Shown piece after piece: positions 16,471 through 24,033 of a DNA stretch of 64,000 nt. This DNA is from Actinopolymorpha pittospori (lineage in GTDB: Bacteria; Actinomycetota; Actinomycetes; Propionibacteriales; Actinopolymorphaceae), in contig NZ_JADBEM010000001.1 of NCBI RefSeq assembly GCF_014873875.1, forward strand, positions 3,658,001-3,722,000, given 5' to 3'. The notes beneath the pieces were generated by a model. The model was not told the origin of the DNA, ran no database searches, and was given only the letters and a program-made list of their open reading frames with translations. The position numbers and the translations under genes are program-made. Numbering within the stretch: position 1 is the first letter of the stretch; each line of letters opens with the position of its first letter.

Positions 16471-17682
16471 GTGACGGGACATGCGCGGCTGGTCTACGAC
16501 CCGATGTTGACGGCGTACAACTTCGGGCCCCACCACCCACTTGCGCCGATCAGGGTCAGGCTCACCGTGGCCCTCGCCGAGGAGCTCGGCCTGGTCGGTG
16601 CCGCCGGTGCGCTCGAGCAGCCCGGGGGGAAGGGCCTGCGGCTGGTCTCCGCACCGTCGGCTCCCGACGAGCTCGTCGCGTCCGTGCACGACCCGGCCTA
16701 CGTGCGGGCGGTGAAGCGGGCGAGCGTGCATCCGTACCGGACCGACCTGGACTTCGGGCTCGGCACATCCGACAACCCGACGTTCGCGGGCATGCACGAC
16801 GCCGCCGCCCACATCGTCGGCGCCAGTGTCGAGGCCGCCCGTTCGGTGTGGACGGGTGAGGCGCTGCACGCGGTCAACGTCGCCGGTGGGCTCCACCACG
16901 CGATGCCGGGGTCGGCGAGCGGCTTCTGCGTCTACAACGACCCCGCCGTGGCGATCCGCTGGCTCCTGGACGCCGGCTGTCCGCGCGTCGCCTACCTCGA
17001 CCTCGACGTCCATCACGGTGACGGTGTCCAGGAGGTCTTCTACGACGATCCGCGCGTCCTCACCATCAGCCTGCACGAGTCGCCGCGGTCGCTGTTCCCC
17101 TGGGTGAGCGGCTTTCCGAGCGAGACGGGAGGGCCGAACGCCGAGGGCCTGTCCGTCAACGTCGCCTTGCCGGCGGGGACGGGCGACGCCGGCTGGCTGC
17201 GCGCCTTCCACGCCGTCGTACCCCCGCTGCTGCACGCGTTCGAGCCGACGGTGCTCCTCAGCCAGCACGGCTGCGACAGCCACCGGGTCGACCCGCTCGC
17301 CCACCTCACGCTGTCGGTCGACGGCCAGCGCGCCGCCGCGCTCGCCGTGCACGATCTCGCGCACCGGGTGTGCGGGGGCCGCTGGGTGGCCACGGGTGGG
17401 GGAGGCTACGCCCTGGTCGACGTCGTACCCCGCACCTGGAGCCACCTGCTGGCCATCGCCGGCGGAGAGCCGCTCGACCCCGACACACCCACGCCGGCCG
17501 GGTGGCAGGAACTCGTCCAGGTCGAGTGCCGGCGCCCGGGACCACAGTCGATGACCGACGGGGTCACCGCGGCCTACACCGACTGGTCGACCGGATACGA
17601 CCCCGCCGACGAGGTCGACCGCGCGATTCGAGCCACCCGGCAGGCGACGTTCCCGAGCCACGGTCTCGACCCGGAGCTGTGA
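16471..17682 (+). CDS. acuC: Acetoin utilization protein AcuC (histone-deacetylase-like)
   Basis: About 403 residues of the arginase/deacetylase fold. Motifs are YNFGPHHPLAPIR, AGGLHHAMPGSASGFCVYND with the His-His dyad, YLDLDVHHGDGVQEVFYDD (zinc ligands Asp and His), LSQHGCDSHRVDPLAHL and TGGGGYALVDVVPRTW. In Bacillus, AcuC deacetylates and activates acetyl-CoA synthetase; the same role is likely here and would connect to the aceA acetate genes. GTG 16471 has GGTAGGGA just upstream, better than the frame extension to 16441. Confidence 0.9.
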   Translation: MTGHARLVYDPMLTAYNFGPHHPLAPIRVRLTVALAEELGLVGAAGALEQPGGKGLRLVSAPSAPDELVASVHDPAYVRAVKRASVHPYRTDLDFGLGTSDNPTFAGMHDAAAHIVGASVEAARSVWTGEALHAVNVAGGLHHAMPGSASGFCVYNDPAVAIRWLLDAGCPRVAYLDLDVHHGDGVQEVFYDDPRVLTISLHESPRSLFPWVSGFPSETGGPNAEGLSVNVALPAGTGDAGWLRAFHAVVPPLLHAFEPTVLLSQHGCDSHRVDPLAHLTLSVDGQRAAALAVHDLAHRVCGGRWVATGGGGYALVDVVPRTWSHLLAIAGGEPLDPDTPTPAGWQELVQVECRRPGPQSMTDGVTAAYTDWSTGYDPADEVDRAIRATRQATFPSHGLDPEL

Positions 17683-17783
17683 CCCTGACTCTTGATCACC
17701 CCTTCCCCACCGGCCCCGAAAGGTATTAACCTCCCCTCACACCGACCCCGTGGGACATGGGAGCGGTCCGGGGGGCGGCGAAG

Positions 17784-17826
17784 GTCACGCGAGAAGAGTC
17801 CTGGGATGCCCGGGGCCTCGCGTGAC
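17784..17826. promoter_or_regulatory. Perfect 10-bp inverted repeat before the BdtA-like gene
   Basis: GTCACGCGAG (17784-17793) and CTCGCGTGAC (17817-17826) are exact complements 23 bases apart, ending 18 bases before ATG 17845. It could be a hairpin in the leader or an operator. AGGTATTAACCT, a near-palindrome at 17721-17732, lies further upstream. Confidence 0.5.
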
Positions 17827-17844
17827 GGAAGGCTGTGATGCGCC

Positions 17845-18144
17845 ATGACGTCGCCGAAACCGGGGGAGGAAGAGTCCCCCCACTCCGAGTCCGCACAGTC
17901 CACGTCCCCGCAGTCCACCTCTCCGCAGTCCACGTCCCAGACCACGCCGTCGAGGGCCCCGCTGTCCGACGTACGGTTCCTGACCGTGGCCGAGGTGGCC
18001 GCGGCGATGCGTGTCTCCAAGATGACGGTCTACCGGCTGGTCCATGCGGGAGACCTCCCCGCGGTCCGGGTCGGCCGGTCGTTCCGGGTGCCCGAGCAGG
18101 CGATGCACGACTACCTCCGGCGGGCCTACATCCAGGCGGGTTGA
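17845..18144 (+). CDS. BdtA-like helix-turn-helix (excisionase/MerR-type) DNA-binding protein
   Basis: 99 residues. The C-terminal half is a winged helix of the excisionase type: FLTVAEVAAAMRVSKMTVYRLVHAGDLPAVRVGRSFRVPEQAMHDYLRRAY. The first ~40 residues are a low-complexity Ser/Thr/Gln segment with repeated QSTSP. Position and domain match BdtA (SCO3328) of Streptomyces and Rv0500A of M. tuberculosis, both beside the bS22 gene. It is likely a transcription factor; the targets are not known to me. ATG 17845 is the only good start. Confidence 0.8.
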   Translation: MTSPKPGEEESPHSESAQSTSPQSTSPQSTSQTTPSRAPLSDVRFLTVAEVAAAMRVSKMTVYRLVHAGDLPAVRVGRSFRVPEQAMHDYLRRAYIQAG

Positions 18145-18244
18145 CGGGAGGTCAACGTCGGGTGACAGCCGGGCGCGGACCGGGTGCATTCGGGCTGATC
18201 GGGCGGCCGGAAGAACCCCACCGTGCCGGGCTGTACCCTGTGAG

Positions 18245-18312
18245 GGCGCATCGGTCCGCCTCCCAAACGAACGCTCCGTGTTTGTGCGGAGATTCATACG
18301 TTCGGATGCGCC
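18245..18312 (+). ncRNA. Folded 5' leader of the bS22 gene
   Basis: Nested pairings are perfect: GGCGCATC (18245-18252) with GATGCGCC (18305-18312), CGAACG (18268-18273) with CGTTCG (18299-18304), and CTCCG (18274-18278) with CGGAG (18287-18291). A TACCCT box (18234-18239) just upstream could start the transcript. The structure ends 34 bases before the start codon and may be an autoregulatory site. Confidence 0.5.
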
Positions 18313-18346
18313 TCTGTTGGGTACGAACAGACCGAAAGGTATCGGC

Positions 18347-18448
18347 GTGGGTTCCGTTATCAAGAAGCGTCGCAAGCGTATGTCGAAGAAGAAGCATCGC
18401 AAGCTCCTCAAGAAGACGCGCGTTCAGCGCAGGCGTCTCGGGAAGTAA
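18347..18448 (+). CDS. Small ribosomal subunit protein bS22 (AURKAIP1/COX24 domain)
   Basis: Only 33 residues, nearly half Lys or Arg, beginning MGSVIKKRRKRMSKKKHRK and ending RVQRRRLGK. It matches bS22, the small extra 30S protein found in mycobacterial ribosomes, in length and sequence, as far as I can recall that sequence. GTG 18347 has GAAAGG eight bases upstream. It sits 32 bases before the SDR gene and after the BdtA-like gene, the same order as Rv0500A-Rv0500B-Rv0501. Such a small gene is easily missed in annotation. Confidence 0.9.
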   Translation: MGSVIKKRRKRMSKKKHRKLLKKTRVQRRRLGK

Positions 18449-18480
18449 GCGACGCTCCGTGCCCACGGGGTGAGGCGCAG

Positions 18481-19530
18481 ATGGCGCGTGTTGCACTGGT
18501 CACCGGGGTCTCTCGCGACCTCGGGAGTCGCTTCGCGCGCCTGCTCGCCGCCGATCCGTCGGTCGACCGGGTGCTCGGCGTCGACGTCGTTCCGCCGCGG
18601 CACGATCTCGGCGGCGCGGAGTTCGTACGGGTCGACCTGCGCAGTCCGGTCGTCTCCCGGGTCATCGCCCGCGAGGGTGTCGACACCGTGGTCCACCTCA
18701 ACGTGATCGCCACGCCGCAGCATGCCGGCGGGCGGGCCACGATGAAGGAGATCAACGTCATCGGCACGATGCAGTTGCTGGCGGCGTGCCAGCGGCTGCC
18801 CTCGGTCAGCAAGGTCGTCGTGAAGTCGTCCACGTCCGTCTACGGCGCCTCTCCGGCCGACCCGGCGATGTTCACCGAGGACATGGAGCCGCGCAGCCTG
18901 CCGCACTCCGGCTTCGCCAAGGACGCGGTCGAGGTCGAGGGCTACGTCCGCGGGTTCGCCCGCCGCCGCCCCGACGTGCTGGTGACGACACTGCGGTTCG
19001 CCAACGTCATCGGCCCGCGGGTGCGGACGCCGATGACGCGTTACTTCGCGCTGCCCGTCGTGCCCACCGTCCTGGGCTTCGACGCGCGGATGCAGTTCGT
19101 CCACGAGGACGACCTGCTCGAGGCGTTGCGCCTCGCGACCGTCGGGCAGACCGCCGGCACCTTCAACATCGCGGGCGACGGCGTCCTGATGGTGTCCCAG
19201 GCGATCCGCCGGATGGGCCGACCGACCGCGCCCGTCCCGGCGTTCGCGGTCGCGACGTTCGGGCAGATGTTCCGGGCGGCACGGCTGGCCGACTTCACCC
19301 CCGAGCAGTTGACGTTCCTCACCTACGGACGCGGTGTCGACACCACCCGGATGCGTGAGGAGCTTGGCTTCAAGCCGACCTACACGACGGCGAGCGCGTT
19401 CGAGACGTTCGCCGAGGCGCACGAGCAGGGACTGCTGAGCGCCGAACGCATCCGCGACGCCGAGGAAGGCGTCGCGGAGTTCCTCGGTGTGCGGGACGGC
19501 GGCTCGGGGGTACGACAAAGCCATGGCTGA
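18481..19530 (+). CDS. Extended SDR, NAD-dependent epimerase/dehydratase-like (GalE2-like)
   Basis: 349 residues. The N-terminal Rossmann motif is VTGVSRDLGSRFAR, with acidic GVDVVPP at the end of the second strand, so NAD is likely. VVVKSSTSVYG holds the catalytic Ser region. The usual Tyr-x-x-x-Lys is replaced by SGFAK, so the catalytic Tyr is missing while the Lys remains. The same change is present in the M. tuberculosis Rv0501 family as I remember it, so it is not damage. The activity may be non-classical. It overlaps the acyltransferase gene by 8 bases, suggesting a lipid or envelope role for the pair. Confidence 0.82.
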   Translation: MARVALVTGVSRDLGSRFARLLAADPSVDRVLGVDVVPPRHDLGGAEFVRVDLRSPVVSRVIAREGVDTVVHLNVIATPQHAGGRATMKEINVIGTMQLLAACQRLPSVSKVVVKSSTSVYGASPADPAMFTEDMEPRSLPHSGFAKDAVEVEGYVRGFARRRPDVLVTTLRFANVIGPRVRTPMTRYFALPVVPTVLGFDARMQFVHEDDLLEALRLATVGQTAGTFNIAGDGVLMVSQAIRRMGRPTAPVPAFAVATFGQMFRAARLADFTPEQLTFLTYGRGVDTTRMREELGFKPTYTTASAFETFAEAHEQGLLSAERIRDAEEGVAEFLGVRDGGSGVRQSHG

Positions 19531-20530
19531 GTCCTCCGAGGCGAAGGTGATCCCGATCCGGGGTCGCCGTGGCGCAGGTCCCGATTCCGATCCGTCCGCT
19601 TCGTCGAACTACGAGGAACTGCCCGGCATCGGCGAGAGTCTGCGCGAGGCGGCGAGCCTCCTCGCGCAGGGGCTCGCGGCCCGGACCCTCGGGGACGACT
19701 GGCAGAGCAAGGTCTCCAAGGGGCTCGCGTTCGCGCGGCGGCGGCTCACCGGTGACTACGAGGTCGACGATCTCGGCTTCGACCCCGATCTCACCGAGAA
19801 CGTCCTGCTCGCCATCCTGCGTCCGCTGTACCACAGCTGGTTTCGGGTCGAGGTCCGCGGCATCGAGAACATCCCGGCCGTGGGCGGCGCGCTGCTTGTC
19901 GCCAACCACTCCGGCACGCTGCCACTCGACGGCCTGATGACCCACGTCGCCGTTCACGACACCCACCCGGCCCATCGCCACGTCCGCATGCTGGGAGCCG
20001 ACCTGGTCTTCCGGATGCCCGTGGTCTCCGAACTCGCCCGCAAGGGCGGAACGACGCTCGCGTGCAACGAGGACGCCGAACGCCTCCTCGACGCCGGTGA
20101 GCTCGTGGCCGTGTTCCCCGAGGGCTACAAGGGCCTGGGCAAGCCGTTCTCCGAGCGCTACAAGCTGCAGCGGTTCGGCCGCGGGGGCTTCGTCGCGGCC
20201 GCTCTTCGCACCGGCGTTCCCATCGTGCCGTGCTCGATCGTGGGCGCCGAGGAGGCCTTTCCGCTGCTCGGCAACATCGAGCCGCTCGCCCGGCTGCTCG
20301 GCGTTCCCTACGTGCCGATCACGCCGACCTTCCCCTGGCTCGGTCCGCTCGGTCTCGTCCCACTGCCGTCGAAGTGGATCATCGCCTTCGGCGACCCGAT
20401 CTCGACCGACGCCTACGACCGGGACGCCGCCGAGGACCCGATGCTGGTCTTCGACCTGACCGACCAGGTCCGCGAGACCATCCAGCACACGCTGTACGCC
20501 CTGCTGCTGGACCGGCCCGAGGCGTTCTGA
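19523..20530 (+). CDS. PlsC-type lysophospholipid acyltransferase
   Basis: About 335 residues. Acyltransferase block I is NHSGTLPLD (H-x4-D), block III is VFPEGYKGLGKP, and PIVPCSIVGAEEAFP is block IV. The first ~110 residues are a non-catalytic extension containing IPIRGRRG and a helical segment. The family acylates lysophosphatidic acid or related glycerolipids at the membrane. ATG 19523 overlaps the SDR stop, so translation is coupled. It is the positional counterpart of Rv0502. Confidence 0.87.
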   Translation: MAESSEAKVIPIRGRRGAGPDSDPSASSNYEELPGIGESLREAASLLAQGLAARTLGDDWQSKVSKGLAFARRRLTGDYEVDDLGFDPDLTENVLLAILRPLYHSWFRVEVRGIENIPAVGGALLVANHSGTLPLDGLMTHVAVHDTHPAHRHVRMLGADLVFRMPVVSELARKGGTTLACNEDAERLLDAGELVAVFPEGYKGLGKPFSERYKLQRFGRGGFVAAALRTGVPIVPCSIVGAEEAFPLLGNIEPLARLLGVPYVPITPTFPWLGPLGLVPLPSKWIIAFGDPISTDAYDRDAAEDPMLVFDLTDQVRETIQHTLYALLLDRPEAF

Positions 20531-20572
20531 GCGGACCTCACCGCTCGGCCCGGGGCACGGACCCGTCCAGTA

Positions 20573-21847
20573 CTACGGCAGGTCGACGGGAAGGTCGACC
20601 ACCTCGCCGCGCCGGTCTTCGGCGGGTGGCGGACCCGAGGACGACCCCGCGGTGGGCGGTGGCTGCTCGGTGGGTTCCGTCCACGACGTGTCGGCGACCT
20701 GTGGCCACGGGAGTGGAAGTGGCAGCAGCGTGGGCAACGGCAGCGGCAGGAGCGTGGGCAGCGGCAGCGGCAGGAGCGTGGGCAGCGGCAACGTCGGCAA
20801 CGGTGTCGGCTCCTGGTCCGAGGGGCCCGGTTTGGGGAGCTCGATCGTGCCGGAGGGATGCGGCAGCGGCAGCCGCGAGCCGTCCGTACGCCGGGGGAGG
20901 GGCAAGCCCGGACCGGGGTTGGTCGGCTTCGGGAACTTCCCCGGCCGCATGGTCTGGGACGGACTCCCCTCCGGGCTCTCGGTGCGACCTGTCGGCACGG
21001 TGACCGCGGGCTGCGGCTCGCGGCTCCGGCGCTCCGGCACACCTCGGGGGGCGTGCCCAGGTGCGGGTTCGACACAGCGCGGGCAGAGGGCGACGGCCCG
21101 CTGGTCGAGGTCGTCGAGGGTCGCTACCGCCGCGGCGAAGGAGTCCGCGAGCGGCGTCGGCAGGAACCCACGCAGGCTGCTCAGACGCGGCCGAGCATCG
21201 GCGACGAACGTGTGGATGCCGTTGATCGGCGCCGGGCTGCGGTCGATCTGGTGGGCCCGCACGAGGAGTTCGGCGCCGTCGCGCGCACTGCTGGTGAACT
21301 CGTTCAGGGTGGTGCGTGCGAGTCGGACGCGGGCGCGGTCGGTGGCGGGGATCGGCACGCCGTCGGCGAGCCGGTGCGCCTCCGACAGCCGCGCCATGGC
21401 CTGCTTGAGGTAGTGGTGACCGCGCGACTCCGGGTTGGAGGCGACGGCCACCTCCGTGCGCTCGAGCCCGAGCTTGAGCGGATACAGCATCTCGCCGGGC
21501 TGGGCGCCACGTGCGGCGGCCGCCGTACCGGCCATGCCACCGGCAAGGGCGACGGACAGCGCCACGGCAGCGATCCGCAGCCGGTTGGGCGTGCGGACGG
21601 CCGAACGCATGGCCGGGATCGGTACGCCGGCCGGAACGGCATCGCGCGAAGTGTCGGCGGCCGCGCTCACCAGCCGTTCGCGTAGCGCCGCCCGGAAGGC
21701 GTCCGAGGGCTCGACAGGCGCCGGCCGCAGCAGCGCCACCAGGTCCTGGAGCGGGGCGAGACCGGGGTCAGCGGGGCGCCGCCGCGACCCCTCCACGAGG
21801 CGCGCGAAGTCCTCGGCCCGCCGGCGGGACGCCAGGAGCGAGGTCAT
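20573..21847 (-). CDS. Single-pass membrane protein with DUF5667-like domain, candidate partner of the BldN-like sigma
   Basis: About 424 residues. The N-terminal ~90 residues (RRRAEDFARLVEGSRRR...) are soluble. One hydrophobic helix (AAVALSVALAGGMAGTAAAA, residues ~95-115) follows, then an exported-looking domain that includes YPLKLGLERTEVAVASNP and DLDQRAVALCPRC. The last third is Pro-rich, with three PLPLPTLL repeats. It is directly downstream of the sigma gene, where Streptomyces carries rsbN, the BldN anti-sigma. A similar anti-sigma or signal role is inferred only from position and topology; I cannot assert homology to RsbN. ATG 21847 has GGAGGG upstream. Confidence 0.7.
   Translation of the reverse strand: MTSLLASRRRAEDFARLVEGSRRRPADPGLAPLQDLVALLRPAPVEPSDAFRAALRERLVSAAADTSRDAVPAGVPIPAMRSAVRTPNRLRIAAVALSVALAGGMAGTAAAARGAQPGEMLYPLKLGLERTEVAVASNPESRGHHYLKQAMARLSEAHRLADGVPIPATDRARVRLARTTLNEFTSSARDGAELLVRAHQIDRSPAPINGIHTFVADARPRLSSLRGFLPTPLADSFAAAVATLDDLDQRAVALCPRCVEPAPGHAPRGVPERRSREPQPAVTVPTGRTESPEGSPSQTMRPGKFPKPTNPGPGLPLPRRTDGSRLPLPHPSGTIELPKPGPSDQEPTPLPTLPLPTLLPLPLPTLLPLPLPTLLPLPLPWPQVADTSWTEPTEQPPPTAGSSSGPPPAEDRRGEVVDLPVDLP
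20721..20792 (-). repeat. 24-bp tandem repeat encoding PLPLPTLL
   Basis: Three 24-bp units (20721-20744, 20745-20768, 20769-20792), with a few base differences, encode an eight-residue Pro/Leu repeat in the C-terminal tail of the membrane protein. Confidence 0.85.
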
Positions 21848-22054
21848 GGGCGCCCTCCTCTCACAGGGCCGGCGGGACGGGTCGGGCCATGGTGTCCAGG
21901 CCGCGGTGGTACGGGGTTGCCACCTGGTGAACGACTCGCGCGGCCAGGGGTTACGACCTCGCGACCGACCGACTTTCCCGCGCGGCCGACACCGCGGCCG
22001 GGGAGGTGCTCGAGGTGGTGGTCGCGGTGGCCGTCGAGGTGGCGGCCGAGGAGC

Positions 22055-22900
22055 TCACCGGACGCCCTCGGGCAGCAGCTTGGCGAGGTTGCGCACGGCC
22101 CGCAACTGGAGCTGCTTGACCGCGCCGTCGCTCTTGCCCAGCACGTGCGCGGTCTCCGCGACGGACAGGCCGTTGAAGAACCGCAGCACCAGGCATTCCT
22201 GCTGGTCGGCACGCAGCTGACGGAGGGCCTTGACCAGGGCCTCGTTGGTGAGATGGGAGAGGACGTCGTCCTCCGGCCCGTCGGAGGCGGAGTCGAAGTC
22301 GAGGATCTCGCCGGTCGCCACCTCGAGCCGGAAGCGGCCGGACTTGAAGTGGTCCGTCACGAGGTTGCGCGCGATCGTCACCAGCCAGGCGCCGAAGTCG
22401 CGGCCCTGCCAGTGGAACGACGAGAGCGAGCGAAGCGCGCGCAGGAACGTCTCGCTCGAGAGGTCCTCGGCCAGCGCGTGCGCACCGACGCGGTAGTAGA
22501 CGTACCGGTAGACGGTCGAGAGGTAGTGGTCGTAGAGCTGACCGAAGGCCTCGGCGTCACCGCGCTTGGCGAGCTCGACCAGCGCCACGATGCGGGTGGT
22601 GCCCGTGTCCGCCGCGGGCTCGCGGGCGCCACTGCGTTCGAAGGCGATGTGGGTGCCGTGCGTGCGGGTCTTGGCCGCCTCCTGGTGGGAGGCCTGCAAC
22701 AGCCACTCGGCGTCCCGCGGCACGGGGGCGACGCCGGTGCCAGACGCCGTCCCCGGCACCGGGTGGGTGCGCGCGTCGAACAGGGCCTGCAGAAGTGAGT
22801 GGAGCTCTGCCACCCCCGACCGGTCGGCGAGAGTGGTCCGTCCGTTTCCAGGTGTTGGTGCCTGGCCCCGAGCGGGGAGTGTTCGGCGCACGGAAGGCAT
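22055..22900 (-). CDS. bldN: ECF RNA polymerase sigma factor, BldN-like
   Basis: From ATG 22900 about 281 residues. Sigma region 2 is YDHYLSTVYRYVYYRVGAHALAEDLSSETFLRAL plus WQGRDFGAWLVTIARNLVTDHFKS. Region 4 is LVLRFFNGLSVAETAHVLGKSDGAVKQLQLRAV. The sequence closely follows Streptomyces BldN, including the long N-terminal extension (here ~110 residues) that in Streptomyces is removed by processing. BldN controls aerial development genes; the process controlled here is not known. The start is unsure: no ribosome binding site is evident, and in-frame ATGs exist at 22930 and 22945. It lies downstream of the HAD gene and upstream of the membrane protein, all on the minus strand. Confidence 0.85.
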   Translation of the reverse strand: MPSVRRTLPARGQAPTPGNGRTTLADRSGVAELHSLLQALFDARTHPVPGTASGTGVAPVPRDAEWLLQASHQEAAKTRTHGTHIAFERSGAREPAADTGTTRIVALVELAKRGDAEAFGQLYDHYLSTVYRYVYYRVGAHALAEDLSSETFLRALRSLSSFHWQGRDFGAWLVTIARNLVTDHFKSGRFRLEVATGEILDFDSASDGPEDDVLSHLTNEALVKALRQLRADQQECLVLRFFNGLSVAETAHVLGKSDGAVKQLQLRAVRNLAKLLPEGVR

Positions 22901-22933
22901 CGTAGGGAAGATCCATTCAGACGGGAACATTCT

Positions 22934-22948
22934 GTAATGAACCATTAC
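22934..22948. promoter_or_regulatory. Palindrome GTAATG-AAC-CATTAC upstream of the sigma gene
   Basis: A perfect 6-bp dyad with a 3-base spacer, AT-rich against its surroundings, covering the HAD stop codon and lying 34 bases before ATG 22900. This is a candidate operator for the sigma gene. Confidence 0.5.
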
Positions 22949-23823
22949 GAACGGTGAAAGGGCCTCCACGGTGAGCGGCCTTTCCCGCTGTTGCGGCGCA
23001 GGGCGGCCGCGGCAGCGGCCGCACCGCCCACGGCACCGGCCAGGGCGGCCGCGGCCAGACCGGCCCGGGCGGCTCGCCTGGCGCGGCGGAAGTCGCGGAT
23101 CCGCCAGCCGCGTTTGCGCGCGTGGGCGCGCAGCCTGCGGTCGGGGTTGATGGCGTACGGCGTGCCGACCAACGACAGCATCGGCACGTCGTTGGCGGAG
23201 TCGGAGTACGCCGAGCACCGCCGCAGATCCAGGCCCTCCCGCGCGGCGAGCAGGCGTACGGCGTCCGCCTTGGCCGGACCGTGCATGAGGTCGCCCACCA
23301 GCCGGCCCGTGTAGCGGCCGTCCTTCGTCTCCGCGACGGTCCCGAGCGCCCCGGTGAGGTTGAGCCGGTCGGCGATGAGCTGTGCGATCTCCACCGGCGC
23401 CGCCGTGACCAGCCACACCCGCTGGCCGTGGTCGAGGTGGCGTTGGGCGAGGGCCGCGGTGCCGGGCCAGATCTTCGTCGTCAGTGCCTCGTCGAAGATC
23501 TCCGAGCCCAGCTCGATCAGGTCGCTCACGGGCCAGCCGGCGATGAAGGAGAGCGCGAGCTCACGGACCTCCCGCACGTCCTCGGCGTTCTCCGAACCCA
23601 GGACGCGGAACTTCAGCTGCTGGTAGCCGGCGTGCAGGATGTCGCGGGTCGCGAAGTACTGCCGGGAGTGCAGCCCGCGCGCGAGGTAGAACAACGACGC
23701 CCCACGCATGAGGGTGTTGTCCACGTCGAAGAAGGCGGCGGCGGTCGGGTCGGACGGCACGCCGGTCTGCGGGGACGTCGAACCATGGGACGGAGCCGTC
23801 TGCGCATCCTCCGCGGGCGTCAT
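22945..23823 (-). CDS. HAD-IB family hydrolase (SerB-like)
   Basis: 292 residues. Motif I is FFDVDNTLM with the Asp nucleophile. VWLVTAAPVEIAQLIAD is motif II. KADAVRLLAAREGLDL and YSDSANDVPML are motifs III and IV. The HAD-IB subgroup includes phosphoserine phosphatase relatives; the counterpart in mycobacteria is annotated SerB1, but the substrate is uncertain. The C-terminus is Arg-rich, followed by an Ala-rich hydrophobic stretch that could associate with the membrane. ATG 23823 lacks a ribosome binding site; TAAGCT is eight bases upstream, possibly leaderless. Confidence 0.85.
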   Translation of the reverse strand: MTPAEDAQTAPSHGSTSPQTGVPSDPTAAAFFDVDNTLMRGASLFYLARGLHSRQYFATRDILHAGYQQLKFRVLGSENAEDVREVRELALSFIAGWPVSDLIELGSEIFDEALTTKIWPGTAALAQRHLDHGQRVWLVTAAPVEIAQLIADRLNLTGALGTVAETKDGRYTGRLVGDLMHGPAKADAVRLLAAREGLDLRRCSAYSDSANDVPMLSLVGTPYAINPDRRLRAHARKRGWRIRDFRRARRAARAGLAAAALAGAVGGAAAAAAALRRNSGKGRSPWRPFHRS

Positions 23824-24033
23824 GTTCCCCGAGCTTAGAGCGCCCGCCGTGTACTACGCCGAGCAGGGATGTGGTGACTCGCGGCGCTTGTCCGGACCCG
23901 CCCGGTCGAACGCGGTGGCGTGGATGAGGTGGCGTGGATGAGAGGGGGCGCCGGTGCATGGATGTGTGCCAGACTCGCCGACGTGGTGTTGGCGCCTCGC
24001 ACACAGCTGCTGCCCGACCAGGTGGGTGCCCCG

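Noticed and set aside
15427..17661. 744-codon minus-strand frame opposite the ROK kinase and AcuC
   Set aside because: Antisense of two clear genes; typical third-position shadow with repetitive Arg/Gly.
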